Shown here: positions 22,228 through 34,787 of the stretch, one piece after another
How the letters are laid out: each line of letters starts with the position of its first letter
How positions within the stretch are numbered: the stretch's first letter is position 1
Assembly (NCBI GenBank): GCA_015179125.1
Contig: WHVA01000017.1
Span: forward strand, 1-64,000
Direction of reading: 5' to 3'
Length of the DNA: 64,000 nucleotides
Source of the DNA: Gautieria morchelliformis
Lineage: Eukaryota; Basidiomycota; Agaricomycetes; Gomphales; Gomphaceae
The notes under the pieces: generated by a model
Database searches by the model: none
The model's input: the letters and a program-made list of their open reading frames with translations, nothing else
What the model was told of the DNA's origin: nothing
Translations under genes and position numbers: made by a program

Positions 22228-22237
22228 ATTATCTGAT
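22228..22237 (+). other. Self-priming primer-binding site of family C
   Basis: ATTATCTGAT begins three bases after the 5' LTR and is exactly complementary to ATCAGATAAT at 21956-21965, which lies 28 bases after the TATAAAA box. Same geometry as in families 1 and B. Confidence 0.7.
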
Positions 22238-22261
22238 TCCCACCCGATAACTATCACTATG

Positions 22262-23674
22262 CCTCCTCGTACCACAGCTACTTCAGCTCGAGCAGGAACT
22301 GTTGAAGCTCTCTTATTTTGGCAGTCTTAGATCCGCAGCACCAAGGCACGCGGAACCCTCTGGCAGCTCTCGTGCCAACGATGAGCTCTCCGATACTATT
22401 CCGCAACGATTCGAAGAAGTTCCCGACGCTAATCCCGACGACAATCCCGACTATGACGGAAACTCGACGAGTAGCAGCGGCGAACAAACAGCAGCGTCAT
22501 TCCGACGCCCAGCTCCACCACCACCACCTCCACCAGGACCACCTACAGGCGGCCCTCATGGCGGCCCACCCGTGGTCCCCCAGGCGGTCCTCCACCTCCA
22601 ATTCCACCTCAGATTCCCGCCAACCCAGTTCCGCCCGTGCCAGTTCCGGATCTTGCACAAGCCATCGCCATGCTAGCCGGACAACTTCAGCGCCCGGCCC
22701 AAGCACCACCACGCCCCAAGACAAAGGTCCACGAACAAGATCAATTTGACGGTTCCGACCCCAAGAAGCTCCAGCCATTTCTGGTCCAGCTTCAACTCAA
22801 CTTCCGTGATCGTCCCGACGCCTTTCCCGACGACGAACAAAAGGTCAATTATGCCCTTTCCTATCTCTGAGGCACGGCTCTCAACTATTTTGAACCCGCC
22901 CTCATGGATCCGTTCGCTCTCGTGGACTGGTCCGACGATTACCACAACTTCGTTTCCGAACTCCGCAGCAACTTCGGACCATTTGACATGGAAGCCGATG
23001 CGGAAAATGAACTTGATAAGCTTCGTATGAAAGACACTCATAAGATAGCTAAATATATCGTCACATTCCAGCAGCTCGCTCCTCGAGTCCAATGGGGAGA
23101 AGCCGCACTCCGACGCCAGTTTTACATGGGCTTGCCATCCCGGATCAAGGATGAAATTGACCGCATCGGAAAACCCGCCACCCTTACCGACCTTCGCAAT
23201 TTAGCCCAATCCATCGACTCACGCTACTGGGAAAGACATTCCGAGATCGCTCGCGAAACTTCCACCCAGAGCAAGAACGACAAGTCTTCCGACAAGAAGT
23301 CTGACAAAGACAAGAAGAAGACTAGTTCCAGAAACAACAACTCCAGAAACAACAGCAACAACAACAGTTCCGGCTCCAACTCCGGCAACCGGAACAACAA
23401 CTCCACCCCTCGCAATAACCAGGCCTCTGGTTCCAACACCAACGCCCGGAAGAGTACTCCGGACCTTTCCGACAAACTTGGGAAGGACGGAAAACTAACC
23501 CCCGTAGAACGCCAGCGTCGCATGGACAACAACCTTTGCCTCTTCTGCGGCAAAGGAGGTCATGTTGCTCGCGATTGCACCCAAGCTTCCGCTTCCGCTG
23601 CTAAGGCCAAGGGCCGTGCGGCAAAGACGGAAGAGAAATCCGAAGCGGCTCCCGCTACGGATGCAAAAAAATAG
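22262..23674 (+). pseudogene. gag: Family C gypsy gag region
   Basis: The region encodes a proline-rich N-terminal part, a Ty3-type Gag core (QFDGSDPKKLQPFLVQLQL near 22740, then YMGLPSRIKDEI near 23130), a long asparagine/serine-rich linker (about 23330-23450) and a CCHC knuckle CLFCGKGGHVARDC (about 23537-23578). The asparagine tract is unusual and could be a flexible or aggregation-prone linker. It is part of a broken fossil copy. Confidence 0.85.
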
Positions 23675-23699
23675 TCAGCAGTCCTCCGGCCTCCGCACG

Positions 23700-26600
23700 A
23701 GCTGAGGGCTGTGTTGACCCCATTCGTGCGACAAACGAGGTTAAACTCAACGCATCCGCTCTTTCGTCCTCCGACTCCCTCTCTGTTCCGCTCACTTCCG
23801 ACACCATTTCCACACCCCCGTTCACAGCATTGGTCGACTCCGGTTCGACTCATTGTTTCCTCAATTCCGACTTTGTTTTGAAACATAAACTTCCGACCCG
23901 CAACATTCCGACAATTCCGCTCCGCCTTTTCGATGGGTTGTCTAACACGGCAATTTCCCAAGTCGTGGACCTGTCTATCCGTTTCGCTACTGGGGACAAC
24001 CATGAAGTTACGTTTTACGTTACTCCGCTAGATGCTAGCTGTTCCGTTGTACTAGGACACAATTGGCTCACCTGATATAATCCGTCGATTAACTGGGCAT
24101 TGGGTCAAATACAGTTCCGTACCCCGGATCAACTTCCGTCTATTCCGACGTCATCCGCAAAGATGGCTCAGGCCTCTTCTGCAACTCCGCTTGTGGATTC
24201 AGTTCCACACTCCGGTCCCGCTTTAGCACCTCGGTCCCTCGAAGCTCCTCGAATTGCGCTCGTTTCCGCCACCGCTTTCCACGTATTGCAGCGGCAAGAA
24301 GATACGACCGTTTTCCAGCTTCACCTTTCCGACTCGGCTTCAGTCAAGGCTCGTTCCGCCTCAACTTCCACTCTGGTCGACATGAGCTCAGTTCCGGAAG
24401 AATATCGTGACTTCCCGGACGTGTTCAATAAGGCCAAAGCCAACAAACCTGCCGAACATCGACCTTACGATCTGAAGATAGATTTGGAAGAAGGAGCATC
24501 TCCGCCCCTTGGACGGATCTACTCCCTTTCGCAAAGTGAACTCCAGACTCTCCGAGAGTTCGTCGATGAACACCTCAACATGGGCTTCATCCGCCCTTCG
24601 CTGTCTCCGCACGGCGCTCCGGTCCTTTTCGTCAAGAAGAAAGATGGATCTCTCTGCCTCTGCGTCGATTTCCGCGGACTCAATGCCCTTACTAAGAAGG
24701 ACAAATATCCGCTTCCACGCATTTCCGATCTACTCGACACTCCCTGCAGGGCGAAGATCTACACCAAAATCAACCTCCGGCACGCTATCACCTTGTCCGC
24801 ATCCGGGAAGGTGACGAGTGGAAAACCACTTTCCGCACCCGCTACGGTGCTTTTGAGTGGGTTGTCATGCCTTTCGGTCTAACCAATGCTCCCACCGCTT
24901 TTCAGTGATTCATGAACGACGTATTTTCCGACCTTCTCGACGTATGCGTCCTAGTCTACATTGACGACATCTTCAACTATTACGACACACTGGAAAAACA
25001 TCGGGAACATGTGCACGAAGTACTCCACCATCTACGCAAACACCATCTCTACGCAAAAGCAGAGAAATGCGAATGGCATCGCGACACGGTCGAATACCTC
25101 GGCTACATCCTCTCTCCAACAGGCCTTACCATGGCAGAGGACAAAGTCAAGGCAATTCAAGAATGGCCGGAACCCCGACGTGTTCAGGATGTGCAGTCTT
25201 TCCTTGGCTTCGCCAATTTTTACCAACGTTTCATTTATAACCTTTCCGACATTACTGTTCCGCTCACGCATCTCACCAGGAAAGGTGCCCCATGGAATTT
25301 CACTCCGGAATGCCGTTCCGCATTTGAAGCTCTCAAACCGGCCTTTACTACGGCTCCTATACTCCGTTTCTGGATTCCAGATGCCCAACTTGTACTCGAA
25401 ACCAACGCTTCCGACTATGCGCTAGCCGCCATTCTTTCCATCATTTCCCCCGACGACGGAGAAATTCATCCGATCGCCTTTCATTCCCGCACTTTTTCTG
25501 CCCCGGAACTCAACTACGACGTCCACGATAAGGAACTACTTGCGATTTTCGAAGCCTTCAAAATCTGGAGACACTACCTCGAAGGTCCAACTTATCTGAT
25601 CGACATCGTAACGGATCATAAGAACCTTGAGTATTTTGCAACTACTAAGGTTTTGACTCGCCGTCAAGTCCGCTGGTCTGAATATCTCTCACAGTTCAAC
25701 ATGGTGATCCGCTTCCGCCCTGGAAAGCTCGGAGCAAAACCCAACGCACTCACTAGACGTTGGGATGTCTACCCAAAAGAGGGAAGTAGCGACTATGCCA
25801 GCGTTAATCCACACAACTTCTGCCCAGTATTTTCCACTGAGCAACTGGCATCGTCCCTGCGTGCCACAGCATTGCAGTTTCCGCTACTCCGCGCCTCAAT
25901 TATTATGGACACCGAGTCTCTCCATTCCGACATCCATTCCGCACTCCGTTCCGACCCCATCTCTGCAACCCACCTCGATGACCCCACCAGTCCTGGATGG
26001 TCCCTTGATTCCGACGGATTTCTCCGGTACAAGTCCCGGATTTACGTTCCGGATACCAACAATCTACGACTTCGCGTACTCCAGCAAAGCCACGATCATC
26101 CGCTCTCAGGACACCAAGGCCAGAACAAAACCCTCGACATAATCCGACGTACCTATACTTGGCCTCTCCTCCGCATGATGGTCCAAGACTACTGCAAGTC
26201 ATGCACCACCTGTATGCAAGCCAAGCCTCAACGTCACAAACCCTACGGCCTACTGAAGCAACTTCCGATCCTGGAACAACCGTGGAATTCGATATCCATG
26301 GATTTCATTGAGAAACTTCCTAAGTCATCTGGCTATGATACCATTCTAGTGATCGTTGACCGCCTTACAAAGCAGTCCATCTTTATTCCGACCTACGACA
26401 CCATCACTTCTGCCCAACTCGCACAACTCTCCGTGCTCCACGTCTTTTCCAAGCACGGAATCCCTTCCCATGTCACTTCCGACCGTGGATCCAAATTCGT
26501 GTCATCCTTTTTCCGCACACTCGGCAAGGCTCTCGACATGAAGCTCCACTTCATGTCCGGTTATCACCCCGAAGGAGATGGACAGACGGAACGTACTAAT

Positions 26601-28843
26601 CAGACCCTTGAGCAGTATCTCCGCGTCTATTGCAACTACCAACACAGCAATTGGTCCGACCTCCTTCCGCTCGCGGAATTTGCCTACGACAATGCGCCTT
26701 CCGCTACCACCGGAATTTCACCCTTTTACGCCAACAAGGGCTACCACCCGAATCTCGCCATCCACCCTGAACGCAACCTCGCCTCTGCAAGAGCCCGAGA
26801 TTTCGTTGTGGAACTCGACGACCTTCACCAGCACTGTGTAGGAACCAGCTTTCTAGTTTAAAAATATCGAAAAAAGCATTAAAAAGTCTGTAAAAACCTT
26901 TTTCCCATCTTAACATCAGCCAATACACGCAGCTTTGATGGGGAACTGTTTTTAGAATATTCCTTGAATTTTCTTGCATTTTTTTCGCCAATTTTCCTGA
27001 CCTCCTTGGCTCAAAACTGCTTTATTGTGTTTGACAAAGGCTATGAACCCATGAGAGTCCATAACTTTGTCATCGGCGCTCAATTTCGAACTCCGACCGG
27101 AGCGATCCTTGAACGCGCTTATTCAGAGCCGCACGTCCTCAAACACCCACAACTCCGACACTTTGGCTCTTTCAATCTCAGCTGGTGAGATTGGGAATAT
27201 CCGGTGCAGCTTACACAAGCCTGTACACTTAAATATAGTTCAAACCCAGCAGACACATGACTTGCCTCATATCAACCATGGCTGTGTAAGGCTGTGTGCA
27301 AGACTGCCCAATGATATGCAGAGCCAAAACTAGGGTGCATAATCAAGCAATCTTATTGGATGCTGAGCCTCCAAGCTTAGTGCCACAACCCCTGAAATAG
27401 GACCCTTGACATCATAGGGCTGTGCAGGGCTATGCAGGGCTATGCAAGGCTATGCAGGGCTGTGTAAGGCTATGCTGGGCAGTGCAAATCAGAGAAGGTG
27501 ATTGGCTATCTATCCTTAATTTCCTTGCACAAACACACCACTATAGTTACGAGGGTGTGTTTTAGCTGCGCAAATATTTACTTATGACATCACTCGCCTA
27601 ATAGATAGAAGCTCCCCATTTTACATAATCCTGTGTAATTTACAATATAAAAGGAGGCCATTCTGACCCCCTAGGAGAATCATCCAATCTAGCAATCTAC
27701 TGCTTCTATCCTACATGTGACTCGTGTGACTTGCATCTTACTAAGCTGCTAACCCCAGCTAGGGTTATTCACTTACTTTAGTGTCTAATTCCTTGTTAAG
27801 TAGATACTTTTCTGCTTAGCCACCTAGACTAATCCTCCGGGTGTAATTCTACAGAGTGAGTCTGTCAATTGATAGTCTTGCCATTCGCACTCCAATACCC
27901 GAGAGAGTTGATCAGTTGATTTTCCTGGTTAATATCTTTCACAAGTCAATTCCTGTTACTTGTAAAAGCCGCTTTAGATTCTATTCTTTGCCTCTCGTTT
28001 TATTGCTGTGCGCTGGTAGATTATCAGGGCAGTCCATTTATAAACTCGCCTGCTAAGTACATTCCTTTATATTTTGGAATACGCTTGGACCCCGATAGTG
28101 TCCTTGAACCTACATTCTTTTAGTTTATTGTTCAGTGCTGCTAAGAAACACATTGCCTTCCATCCGTATCAACTTGGACTAGTTTTTACACGGATTGCAA
28201 CCAAGGTACAAATATTAAATTATTTCCGGAGTTGTGCTGCAGCATTGTTTAATATTCTTTGAGTCTCGTAAACGACACGTTCTGATAGATTGAAGGGTTC
28301 CAAAACAAGCACCTCCGAGAGAACATTTCTGCCGCCCAGAAGAGATACCAGACTTCCGCCGATTGGAAACGACTTCCGCAACCGGCATTCGAGATAGGCG
28401 ACAAAGTCTTTGTCAAAGCTGAAAACTTCCGCACCACTCGCCCCTCGAAGAAGGTCTCTGAAAAATACCTTGGACCTTACGAGATCATCACTAAGGCCGG
28501 CAGTCGTTCTTTAACCCTCAGACTTCCTGACAATATGCGCGCAGTACACCCGGTATTCCATGTCTCCATGCTTGAGCCAGCAGTTCCGAATCGAGATCAA
28601 CCTCCGCCTCCGCCGGCAATCATTGACGGAGAACCAGAATATGAAATCTCGGAAATTCTCAACTCAAAGCTCAACAGACAATACCGCTGCCAACTCCAGT
28701 ACCTAGTCAAGTGGGCAGGCTATGAAAACACGGACGAAGAGACCTCGTGGATTTCTGCCATGGAACTAGACCACGCCTCTGACCTCGTCTCTGATTTCCA
28801 CAAGTCTTATCCTGATAAGCCTGGCCCCATTTCCGCGCCCTAG
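23700..28843 (+). pseudogene. pol: Family C gypsy pol region
   Basis: In order: protease (ALVDSGSTHCFLNSDF, about 23825), reverse transcriptase (VLVYIDDIFNY box near 24950), RNase H (ETNASDYALAAILS, about 25400, and TDHKNLEYF, about 25615), integrase with its zinc segment (HPLSGHQGQNKTLDII, about 26100), the SDRGSKFVSSF core (about 26480) and GQTERTNQTLEQYLR (about 26585). After the inserted solo LTR follow the C-terminal beta-rich segment and a chromodomain (EYEISEILNSKLNRQYRCQL, about 28640-28760). Broken copy; not expected to work. Confidence 0.9.
26835..28307 (+). repeat. Solo LTR of an unassigned family (I)
   Basis: 1473 bp, TGTGTAGGAACC to GGTTCCAAAACA, with duplication agcac (26830-26834, 28308-28312). 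It contains a run of ten-base units of the type GGCTATGCAG (about 27418-27482) and a TATAAAAGG box (about 27647). It has no other copy in the window. Confidence 0.8.
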
Positions 28844-29373
28844 TCATTTCCGACCTCAATTCCGATACCCATTATTTTCTTACAGTTCTCAAGTTACATG
28901 TCAAATCCGATTAATTCCCGATTACGCTATTTTCCGACCCTTCAAGAAATTATAGTTACAAGACACTTCGATACCCTACTCCTCCCTCATCGTTTCCGCC
29001 TCACCCTTGTTCTCCACTTCCAGACCCTCTTCCGCATGCCCCTCTTCTGCATGCCCCATCTCCATGTTCACCAGCTCGGTCTCCACCCTCGTTTCCACCC
29101 CATTCTCCTGCTCTCACATTCGCAACCCCATTTGGTCCCGGAACAAGTCGTTCCGCCACCGGAACTCCCGCTTCAGCTGTTCCAAAACCGTCGACATGAC
29201 AGTCATCTGATTTTGGAACGACAACACCTGATGTCGTTGGACTTCCGCCATTTCCAGCAGAATGTTCTGGATCCCGCGTTGTGTTTTCCAGATACCCCTC
29301 AACGACTCGGCGATATCAAGAAAAGGCGACGCCATGGTGAAGCGATTGAGCACCGCTGTTTCCGACTGCCCAG

Positions 29374-30244
29374 TTACCGGAAAGCCTTCTGTGGCCTTTT
29401 TCCTGCTCGGTCCCGGTTTCGACTTTGGGGTTTCAGGCCCCTCGGTCTCGACCTTTCACCTTTTTCGCTCCACCCTCGCGGAACAGCCGTCCACAACGCA
29501 CCGCCTTTTCTTGTCGCGGCACCATTCGCAGGCCGTTTCCCGCAGATTTTCCGACCACACGCATTCCAAGCCCTTGACCTCGCACGTGTCGCAAGGGGCT
29601 TTCTCCTCTTCATCGTCCCTCGTTTTCCGTTTCCGCGTTGCGGGATTCTCCGGTCCCAGTTCCCGCAAATCCACCATGGGGGCCAGCTTGTTCTTCCTGG
29701 CCTGCTGAAATTCATCCGCCCTCTGTTTCCACTCCGCCACAAGGTTCAGCATAGGGACAACGTCCTTTTGCTTCCCCTTCCTGGGTGGGGATGGTGTGCT
29801 CCCCGCGGTATCCTCCGATTCCACCTCGGATTCGGATTCAACAATTTTCTGGTAGCCTGTCAGCCTCGGAATTACGCACACAATATTTCCGACTCACCCA
29901 TTGCTTTCCCACCTTTTCCGCCGCGGCCTTGTCTTCCGCAGCTTTTTTCGCCACGTCCCGTTTCTGCTGCTCCTCGCGGAGGCGCGACTCTTCCTCGCGG
30001 CGTTTACGGTCCTTTTCTTCCCTCTCCTTCCGCTCGTGTTCCCGACGCTCCTGTTCCTTGCACTCCTTCTCCTTGCGCTCCTCCTCCAGACGCTCCCTCT
30101 CTTTCCGCGCGGCTTCCTCAGCCTCGTGTTTTTCGGCCAGTGTTCCTTTTGCGCGAGCATGTCAGCGAAATGCTGTTTCATCTCAGCACTTGTCATTTTG
30201 GAGAAATCGAGTGGAGCACTCATGTTGGATTGGGAAGAAGACAC
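29374..30244 (-). pseudogene. Antisense accessory ORF of the family C gypsy
   Basis: Between pol and the 3' LTR the minus strand carries a protein-like region. It starts at 30244 with MSSSQSNMSAPLDFSKMTSA, continues with a long arginine/lysine/glutamate-rich helix, and then a domain with CDTCEVKGLECVW and, after about ten residues, CEWCRDKKRRC (about 29620-29530). The paired C-x2-C clusters suggest a small zinc-binding, perhaps nucleic-acid-binding, module. Antisense ORFs at this place are known from some gypsy elements of plants and fungi; the role is unknown. The region is broken. Confidence 0.6.
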
Positions 30245-30343
30245 GTTTGTTCCTCAGCCTATTTTTGAACCCCGACGCGTTTGTTCACAGGTCACGTGAT
30301 CCGACCTGTGGTCTCGCGGGGCTCGACCTTAGAAGGGAGATAC

Positions 30344-30997
30344 TGTTACGACCGTTCATTTCCGACTTCCGACCTTCAGTTCCGCAACACTTTCCGCCCC
30401 TCCGATATTTCCGACATTCCGCCCATTGTTCTATTCCCTTGTTCTTTCGACTCTATTACTCGGACCCACCGGACCCGCTTCATCATTCATCAAGATCATA
30501 TATCCGGTCACCCTTGTAGTTCGTTGTCAGACATGTTTTCCCGACCCCTTGTCCTTTCCCATTGTTTTACCTTACCCTGAACCCCCCTTGTAGTCCCATT
30601 GTTCCCAATTAGTTAGTTCCCACACATTGTCTACTCGACTTCCACTTCCCCCAGAATTTGCTTAGTACTACCCCATTACCTGTTGTCTCAGCTCTTTGTA
30701 TAAAAACCTGTCATGTATGCCTGTTATTCTGCAATCAGATAATCACCTTCGATACTTGATTTCCTTTGCTCCATCTCCTGTTCTTAGCACAGCGAGTCTA
30801 GCAAGACCTCAGTCTCTCCGCCTTCCGCCTTCCGCCTCTGTTCCGACTCAAGTTCCGACCAACCTTCAGTTCAGTACATTACGACTTCCGAGCCATTTCC
30901 GAAATACCTAGGACGATAGTTCATTGGGGGCGCAACCTACAAGTTGAAGCCGCTGTCCTTTCCAGTTCCAACTTAGCGGAAATCACGATACGTAACA
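30344..30997 (+). repeat. 3' LTR of family C gypsy
   Basis: TGTTACGACCG to GATACGTAACA, preceded by the purine tract AGAAGGGAGATAC. It closely matches the 5' LTR. Confidence 0.92.
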
Positions 30998-31211
30998 CCA
31001 AATCATATCTGAAATTGCTCTGTTATCTCATGCTTTAGCACATACAAACATATTTTTAAAATATCAGAACATTCAAAATTTTTTAGGATATCCACAATAT
31101 ACAAGTTGCTCAAAATGATGGACTATAAATTCGGTTAGGGTTGATATTTTAAAGTATATCTAATATATCCTAGAATAATGTACATTATTGTCAATATGAA
31201 CATCCTCCTTA

Positions 31212-31570
31212 CAGGGGCAATCCAAAGAAAAAAGTCAAAGGATTCCCTGCTGCCTGTAAGCCCATAATATACTACACTCAACTGCAGCCAGGGCCATCAC
31301 TCATTACTCACCACTGACCCTTCCCTCCCCTGGCCTTCCTGAAACCTCCCTGACCCTGGATGCCATGTAGTAAGTGGGCTGCTTTGCTTCCAGAATTGAC
31401 CTGAAAGCAGAAGCACTGAAGTGGAGCAGAAGTGGTGAGGTGATTGGAACCAACAGAAATGCTTCTGGGAGTGGAAGCAGAATTAAGAGTGTAGTAAGTG
31501 GAACTGGAGGCATACTTCTGCTTCCATTCCTGGAAGCATTTCTATCAGTTATGAACAGGGGTGCACAAAG
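31212..31570 (-). repeat. Old family B-like LTR, reversed, next to MITE H
   Basis: The reverse strand has the CCTTTGACTTTTTTC start-site motif, the TATTATGGGCTTAC segment and the CTGGAAGC upstream part. CpG-poor; ends lost. Confidence 0.55.
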
Positions 31571-31779
31571 GATACCCATCTCCCTGAGCAATCAGAACTT
31601 ATCATATTCCGATTAATCTAATCAAATTCACAAGAGATTCAAGTGCTCATCGATGAATGCTCAGAGTGTGGCAAGCTCCAAGGTAGAGAGCGAGTATCAT
31701 GGAGGTTGAGGTGTTGCGCCATCCTTGAGCACGATCTTGAGATCATACGGTCAGTGGGGAGCCATGTTCTTCAGTACCC

Positions 31780-32358
31780 CTGGTCGACCCTATTCATTGG
31801 CCTCTGTACTCGACCCTTAGCACAGCAAGATACCATTTCCGGATTTCCGTTTGTTCCAATGTCCATTAGACTTACGCACCCTTTGTTCTTTTGCCATTGT
31901 TCTTACTTTACCCTGCACCCCCTTGTTGTCCCCTTGTTCCGCATTAGTTACTTACCCCATATATCTATCCAATTTCCACTCCCTCCGGAATTTGCTTAGT
32001 ACTACCCTATTACCTGTTGTCTCAGCTCTTTGTATAAAACCCCACATGTATGTCTCCATTTCTGCAATCATATAATCGACTTCAATACGTGAACTCCCTC
32101 GCACTATCTCCTGTTCTTAGCACAGCAAGTCTTGCAAGCTTTGTTTCTCTCTCTGCCTTTGACACTCTGTCCTCCACCTTTTCCAACATCTGTTCTCCGA
32201 CCTCTGACCCTCGACACCCTCCTCTTGACTTCTGCCTCCTCCAACCTCTGGAACTCAAATCCGAAATACCTAGGATGATAGTTCATCAGGGGCGCAACAC
32301 ATAAATTGAAGCCACTGTCCTTTCCAGTTCCAATCTCTTGGATTTCTGATACGTAACA
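31780..32358 (+). repeat. Old family C LTR, 5' truncated
   Basis: From about CCCTATTCATTGG to GATACGTAACA. A TATAAAA box and the GCAATCATATAATC start-site region are visible. Confidence 0.7.
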
Positions 32359-32364
32359 GCTTAC

Positions 32365-32955
32365 AATACCATTGGTCACCACACTCCCAGGTTTCCATTT
32401 CTGAGAGATTATGACTTACCCAATAGACCTCTTTCATTATTCCAGATGCAATCACTATGTGTCCAAGGGTGATATCAACCTGAGTAGGGGCTGTACTGAT
32501 AGTGGTGATCCCATCTGATGTAAGCACCCACACAGAGCATAAGGCTTGGGGTGTTTGGTAATGTACTAGCTGTATGGTGTAGCTGCATTTGGGAATTCAC
32601 TGCTCTCAATGCAAGAAACTAAATATATGTCAGTGAGAAAATGAAAAGATCATGACATTTAACCTTTTTGAGATTTAAGGGGTGGCATGTTGTCCTCAAG
32701 GCCCGAGAGACTGTCATTGCCCAGTTGTGCTTGGGTGCGCTTATTAATGGTCTCATGGTTAATATGTAGGACCAGGTGCTGCTCTTCAGTAAGAGTGACA
32801 AAGCCGTGGCAGTGAAGGGAGACCTTATTCATCTCTTGCATGGTGAGATAGAGTCCTCTCTGCACCGGCTCACACAAATGAGTCCAGAGCATTTCTACTG
32901 TGCCATCAATGGCACTATCCAAGAACTGGATGCCACGCTTGCCACCTAAGGACCT
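32365..32955 (-). pseudogene. Gene fragment, unrecognised
   Basis: Two protein-like minus-strand pieces. The first begins after an acceptor-like CAAATTGGCAG (about 32957) with LGGKRGIQFLDSAIDGTVEM and runs 95 residues to a stop at 32659. The second (about 32540-32370) reads SVWVLTSDGITTISTAPTQV and VSHNLSEMETWECGDQWYC. They may be exons of one gene cut off at the family C LTR (32358). No domain is recognised. Confidence 0.35.
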
Positions 32956-33204
32956 GCCAATTTGAATTTGGGAGCTATATAATTAGTAATTAGTGCCCAG
33001 TGGAACCAATAAAATGTCTATGTACTTTTCCATGGTGAGTCCTCTGCAGTCAAGCATGACTTTGCATATGGTCACAGCAAAGAATGCTAGAAGGTAAATG
33101 ATGTTTTTCTACAACAACATGATATTCTCTTACCCCTGGGCACATGCAATTCAATCCATATTTTTTGAAGACCCTCCGGGGTCTCCTTCTACTCTTCAAA
33201 CCTC

Positions 33205-33544
33205 AAGTGTTCACATGAGAATGTGTTTCATCTGTGGCACCCAGGTTAGAAACTTGGCTAATGGCTAAAGGGTGTATGAGAGTTCAATATTCAGACTGAG
33301 GAATAAAAGTCCATACAGGTGTGCTTATATATGGGTGAGGGTAAGGGTCAGGGGCGAGCATATGTGGGGATAGGGGCGAGGTAAATATAACTAAGTGATG
33401 TGTGGTATAACAGAATAGACAGATAATGAAACAGACCATATGCTCAAGCTCAGGCATATGCTTGGGCTTGGGCTAGACTATCACCCAGAACGTCAGTTAA
33501 GTGGTATACCTGGTAAGTAGCTGGCTAGAAGCCAGGTCCTTACA
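33205..33544 (-). repeat. Old family G LTR, reversed
   Basis: The reverse strand begins TGTAAGGACCTGGC and follows the order of the LTR at 45543-46079 (TTACTTACC, TACCTCGCCC, CATATATAAGC, CTCAGTCTGAA). The far end is uncertain. Confidence 0.6.
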
Positions 33545-33783
33545 CTCTCAATCCAGAAGAGTGGCAAAGCCAGACAGGAAACTGAAACCCCCACAGAAGA
33601 CTGAATCTTCACCAGTTGCAACCTCCACTGTATGTTGCTTATGATCAAGGTGTGCTAGGCCACCCACATTCCAACTGGTTGCCCTCCAGGTAGCCATTGG
33701 AGGTCAACACTGTTATTAATGGTGAGGATGATTTTAGAGCGAAATCTGAAGCTGCGCTTCGGGTCCCTGACCAAGATGTGAGC

Positions 33784-33807
33784 ACCGGCACATGATAATG
33801 TGCCGGT
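33784..33807. other. Perfect hairpin
   Basis: ACCGGCACAT, loop GATA, ATGTGCCGGT: a 10-bp perfect stem. Context is unassigned DNA. Confidence 0.5.
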
Positions 33808-33844
33808 GGCACCTGATTGTCCCACGACCCTTCTACATACCCTC

Positions 33845-34429
33845 ACAGCGCTATTCCATTAGTTAAGTAGCTAGTCGTGTATGTAGCAAACCTGAGGCAG
33901 TTTATTATCCAGTTTGTGCTCTTGTTGCTGGCTTGCTGAAGCCACAGTTCCTGGTATTTTGACTAGATGTTGTTGACAGTCAGGTGTTAGCTGTAGTTGT
34001 CACTGCACACAGTGTTAGTGCATACAACTGTCGTGGATTCCCCTCTCTATTCTCTCTATATCTCTTTACAAACCTCATGATCCCAACAGCAACCCTGCCA
34101 GCAAGGCTTTCTACAACCACTCTATGTACAGGGCCAACTAGTACCATAATATGCAGTTCAACATTGATCCACGACAGCCTAATATCTCATTCAGATATTA
34201 GCCCCGACAGAAGCCAGGCCAGAACAATCCACCACCTCCCATATTTGCTGCTGTCTCTGCTTCATACAGCAGATTCTGACAGCTACTCTGGCAGAGCTTA
34301 TCCAGTAACTGGAATGTCTGACTTCTTGCACTGTAGCAGTGATATGAAGTGCCTTTCCCACAGGCTTTGCAAAACAGATGCTACCCATCACAGCATTGTG
34401 CACCATGCTCCATTGCTAAACACATGTGA
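33845..34429. other. Unassigned stretch
   Basis: No recognisable gene. A long open frame covers 33984-34763, but only its last third resembles a known protein. Confidence 0.4.
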
Positions 34430-34763
34430 AAGTGGCACCTCAAGTTTAACTTCGCCTTTGCTTTCCCATGTCTCTTTTGTTGCATTTGTTGACTGCAGGT
34501 CTTCTGATTGTTTTATTGAATCCAATTTTGTCCAGAAACATTCTAGGCGTGCTTATCCTGTCTATCCTATACCCCTGAAACTATTTGACGGTGGTACTAA
34601 CACTACTATTACCCAAACTTGTATATCACATCAACCCACTCACAAAGTGATGCTTCGCATGTGTATGAGTTTGCTTCCACAGAATAGCCAAGTTGCCATC
34701 AATAAGGAATCCATGACTATATCTCCCATGTCATTCAAGGAATGCAAACCTGGTAACAACTAG
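34430..34763 (+). pseudogene. Old gypsy protease fragment
   Basis: The plus strand reads FVAFVDCRSSDCFIESNFV and PIPLKLFDGGTNTTITQT. This is the same protease layout as in the family C element (about 23825-23960) but clearly diverged. It is a small relic of an older gypsy copy. Confidence 0.6.
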
Positions 34764-34787
34764 TACATCCCTGCCACCTCAAAGACA

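Larger units (their letters stand above)
21566..30997 (+). mobile_element. Ty3/gypsy chromovirus, family C
   Basis: A plus-strand LTR retrotransposon with 660-bp and 654-bp LTRs and target duplication ccaaa (21561-21565, 30998-31002). Inside are gag with a zinc knuckle, protease, reverse transcriptase, RNase H, integrase, a chromodomain, and then about 1.5 kb that carries an antisense accessory ORF before the 3' LTR. A 1473-bp solo LTR of another family (26835-28307) sits in the integrase region. The coding part is broken in a handful of places besides this insertion. The LTRs are still much alike, so the insertion is fairly young. The whole internal sequence is unusually rich in TTCCG. Confidence 0.92.
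21135..31208. mobile_element. Harbinger-like MITE H, split by the family C gypsy
   Basis: AT-rich repeat with ends GGGGGATATTTATA (21135) and, on the reverse strand, GGAGGATGTTCATA (31208), flanked by TTA on both sides (21132-21134, 31209-31211). A TTA/TAA duplication and G-rich inverted ends fit PIF/Harbinger MITEs. The parts 21135-21565 and 31003-31208 are one copy, interrupted by the gypsy element 21566-30997. A second copy without the gypsy is at 34788-35347. No coding capacity. Confidence 0.6.

Noticed and set aside
23224-23553. Leucine-rich minus-strand frame in family C gag
   Set aside because: Shadow of the asparagine/serine-rich linker of Gag.
28898-30268. Plus-strand frame of 456 codons behind the family C chromodomain
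   Set aside because: It is the shadow of the antisense ORF; the peptide is proline/arginine/phenylalanine-rich and domain-free.
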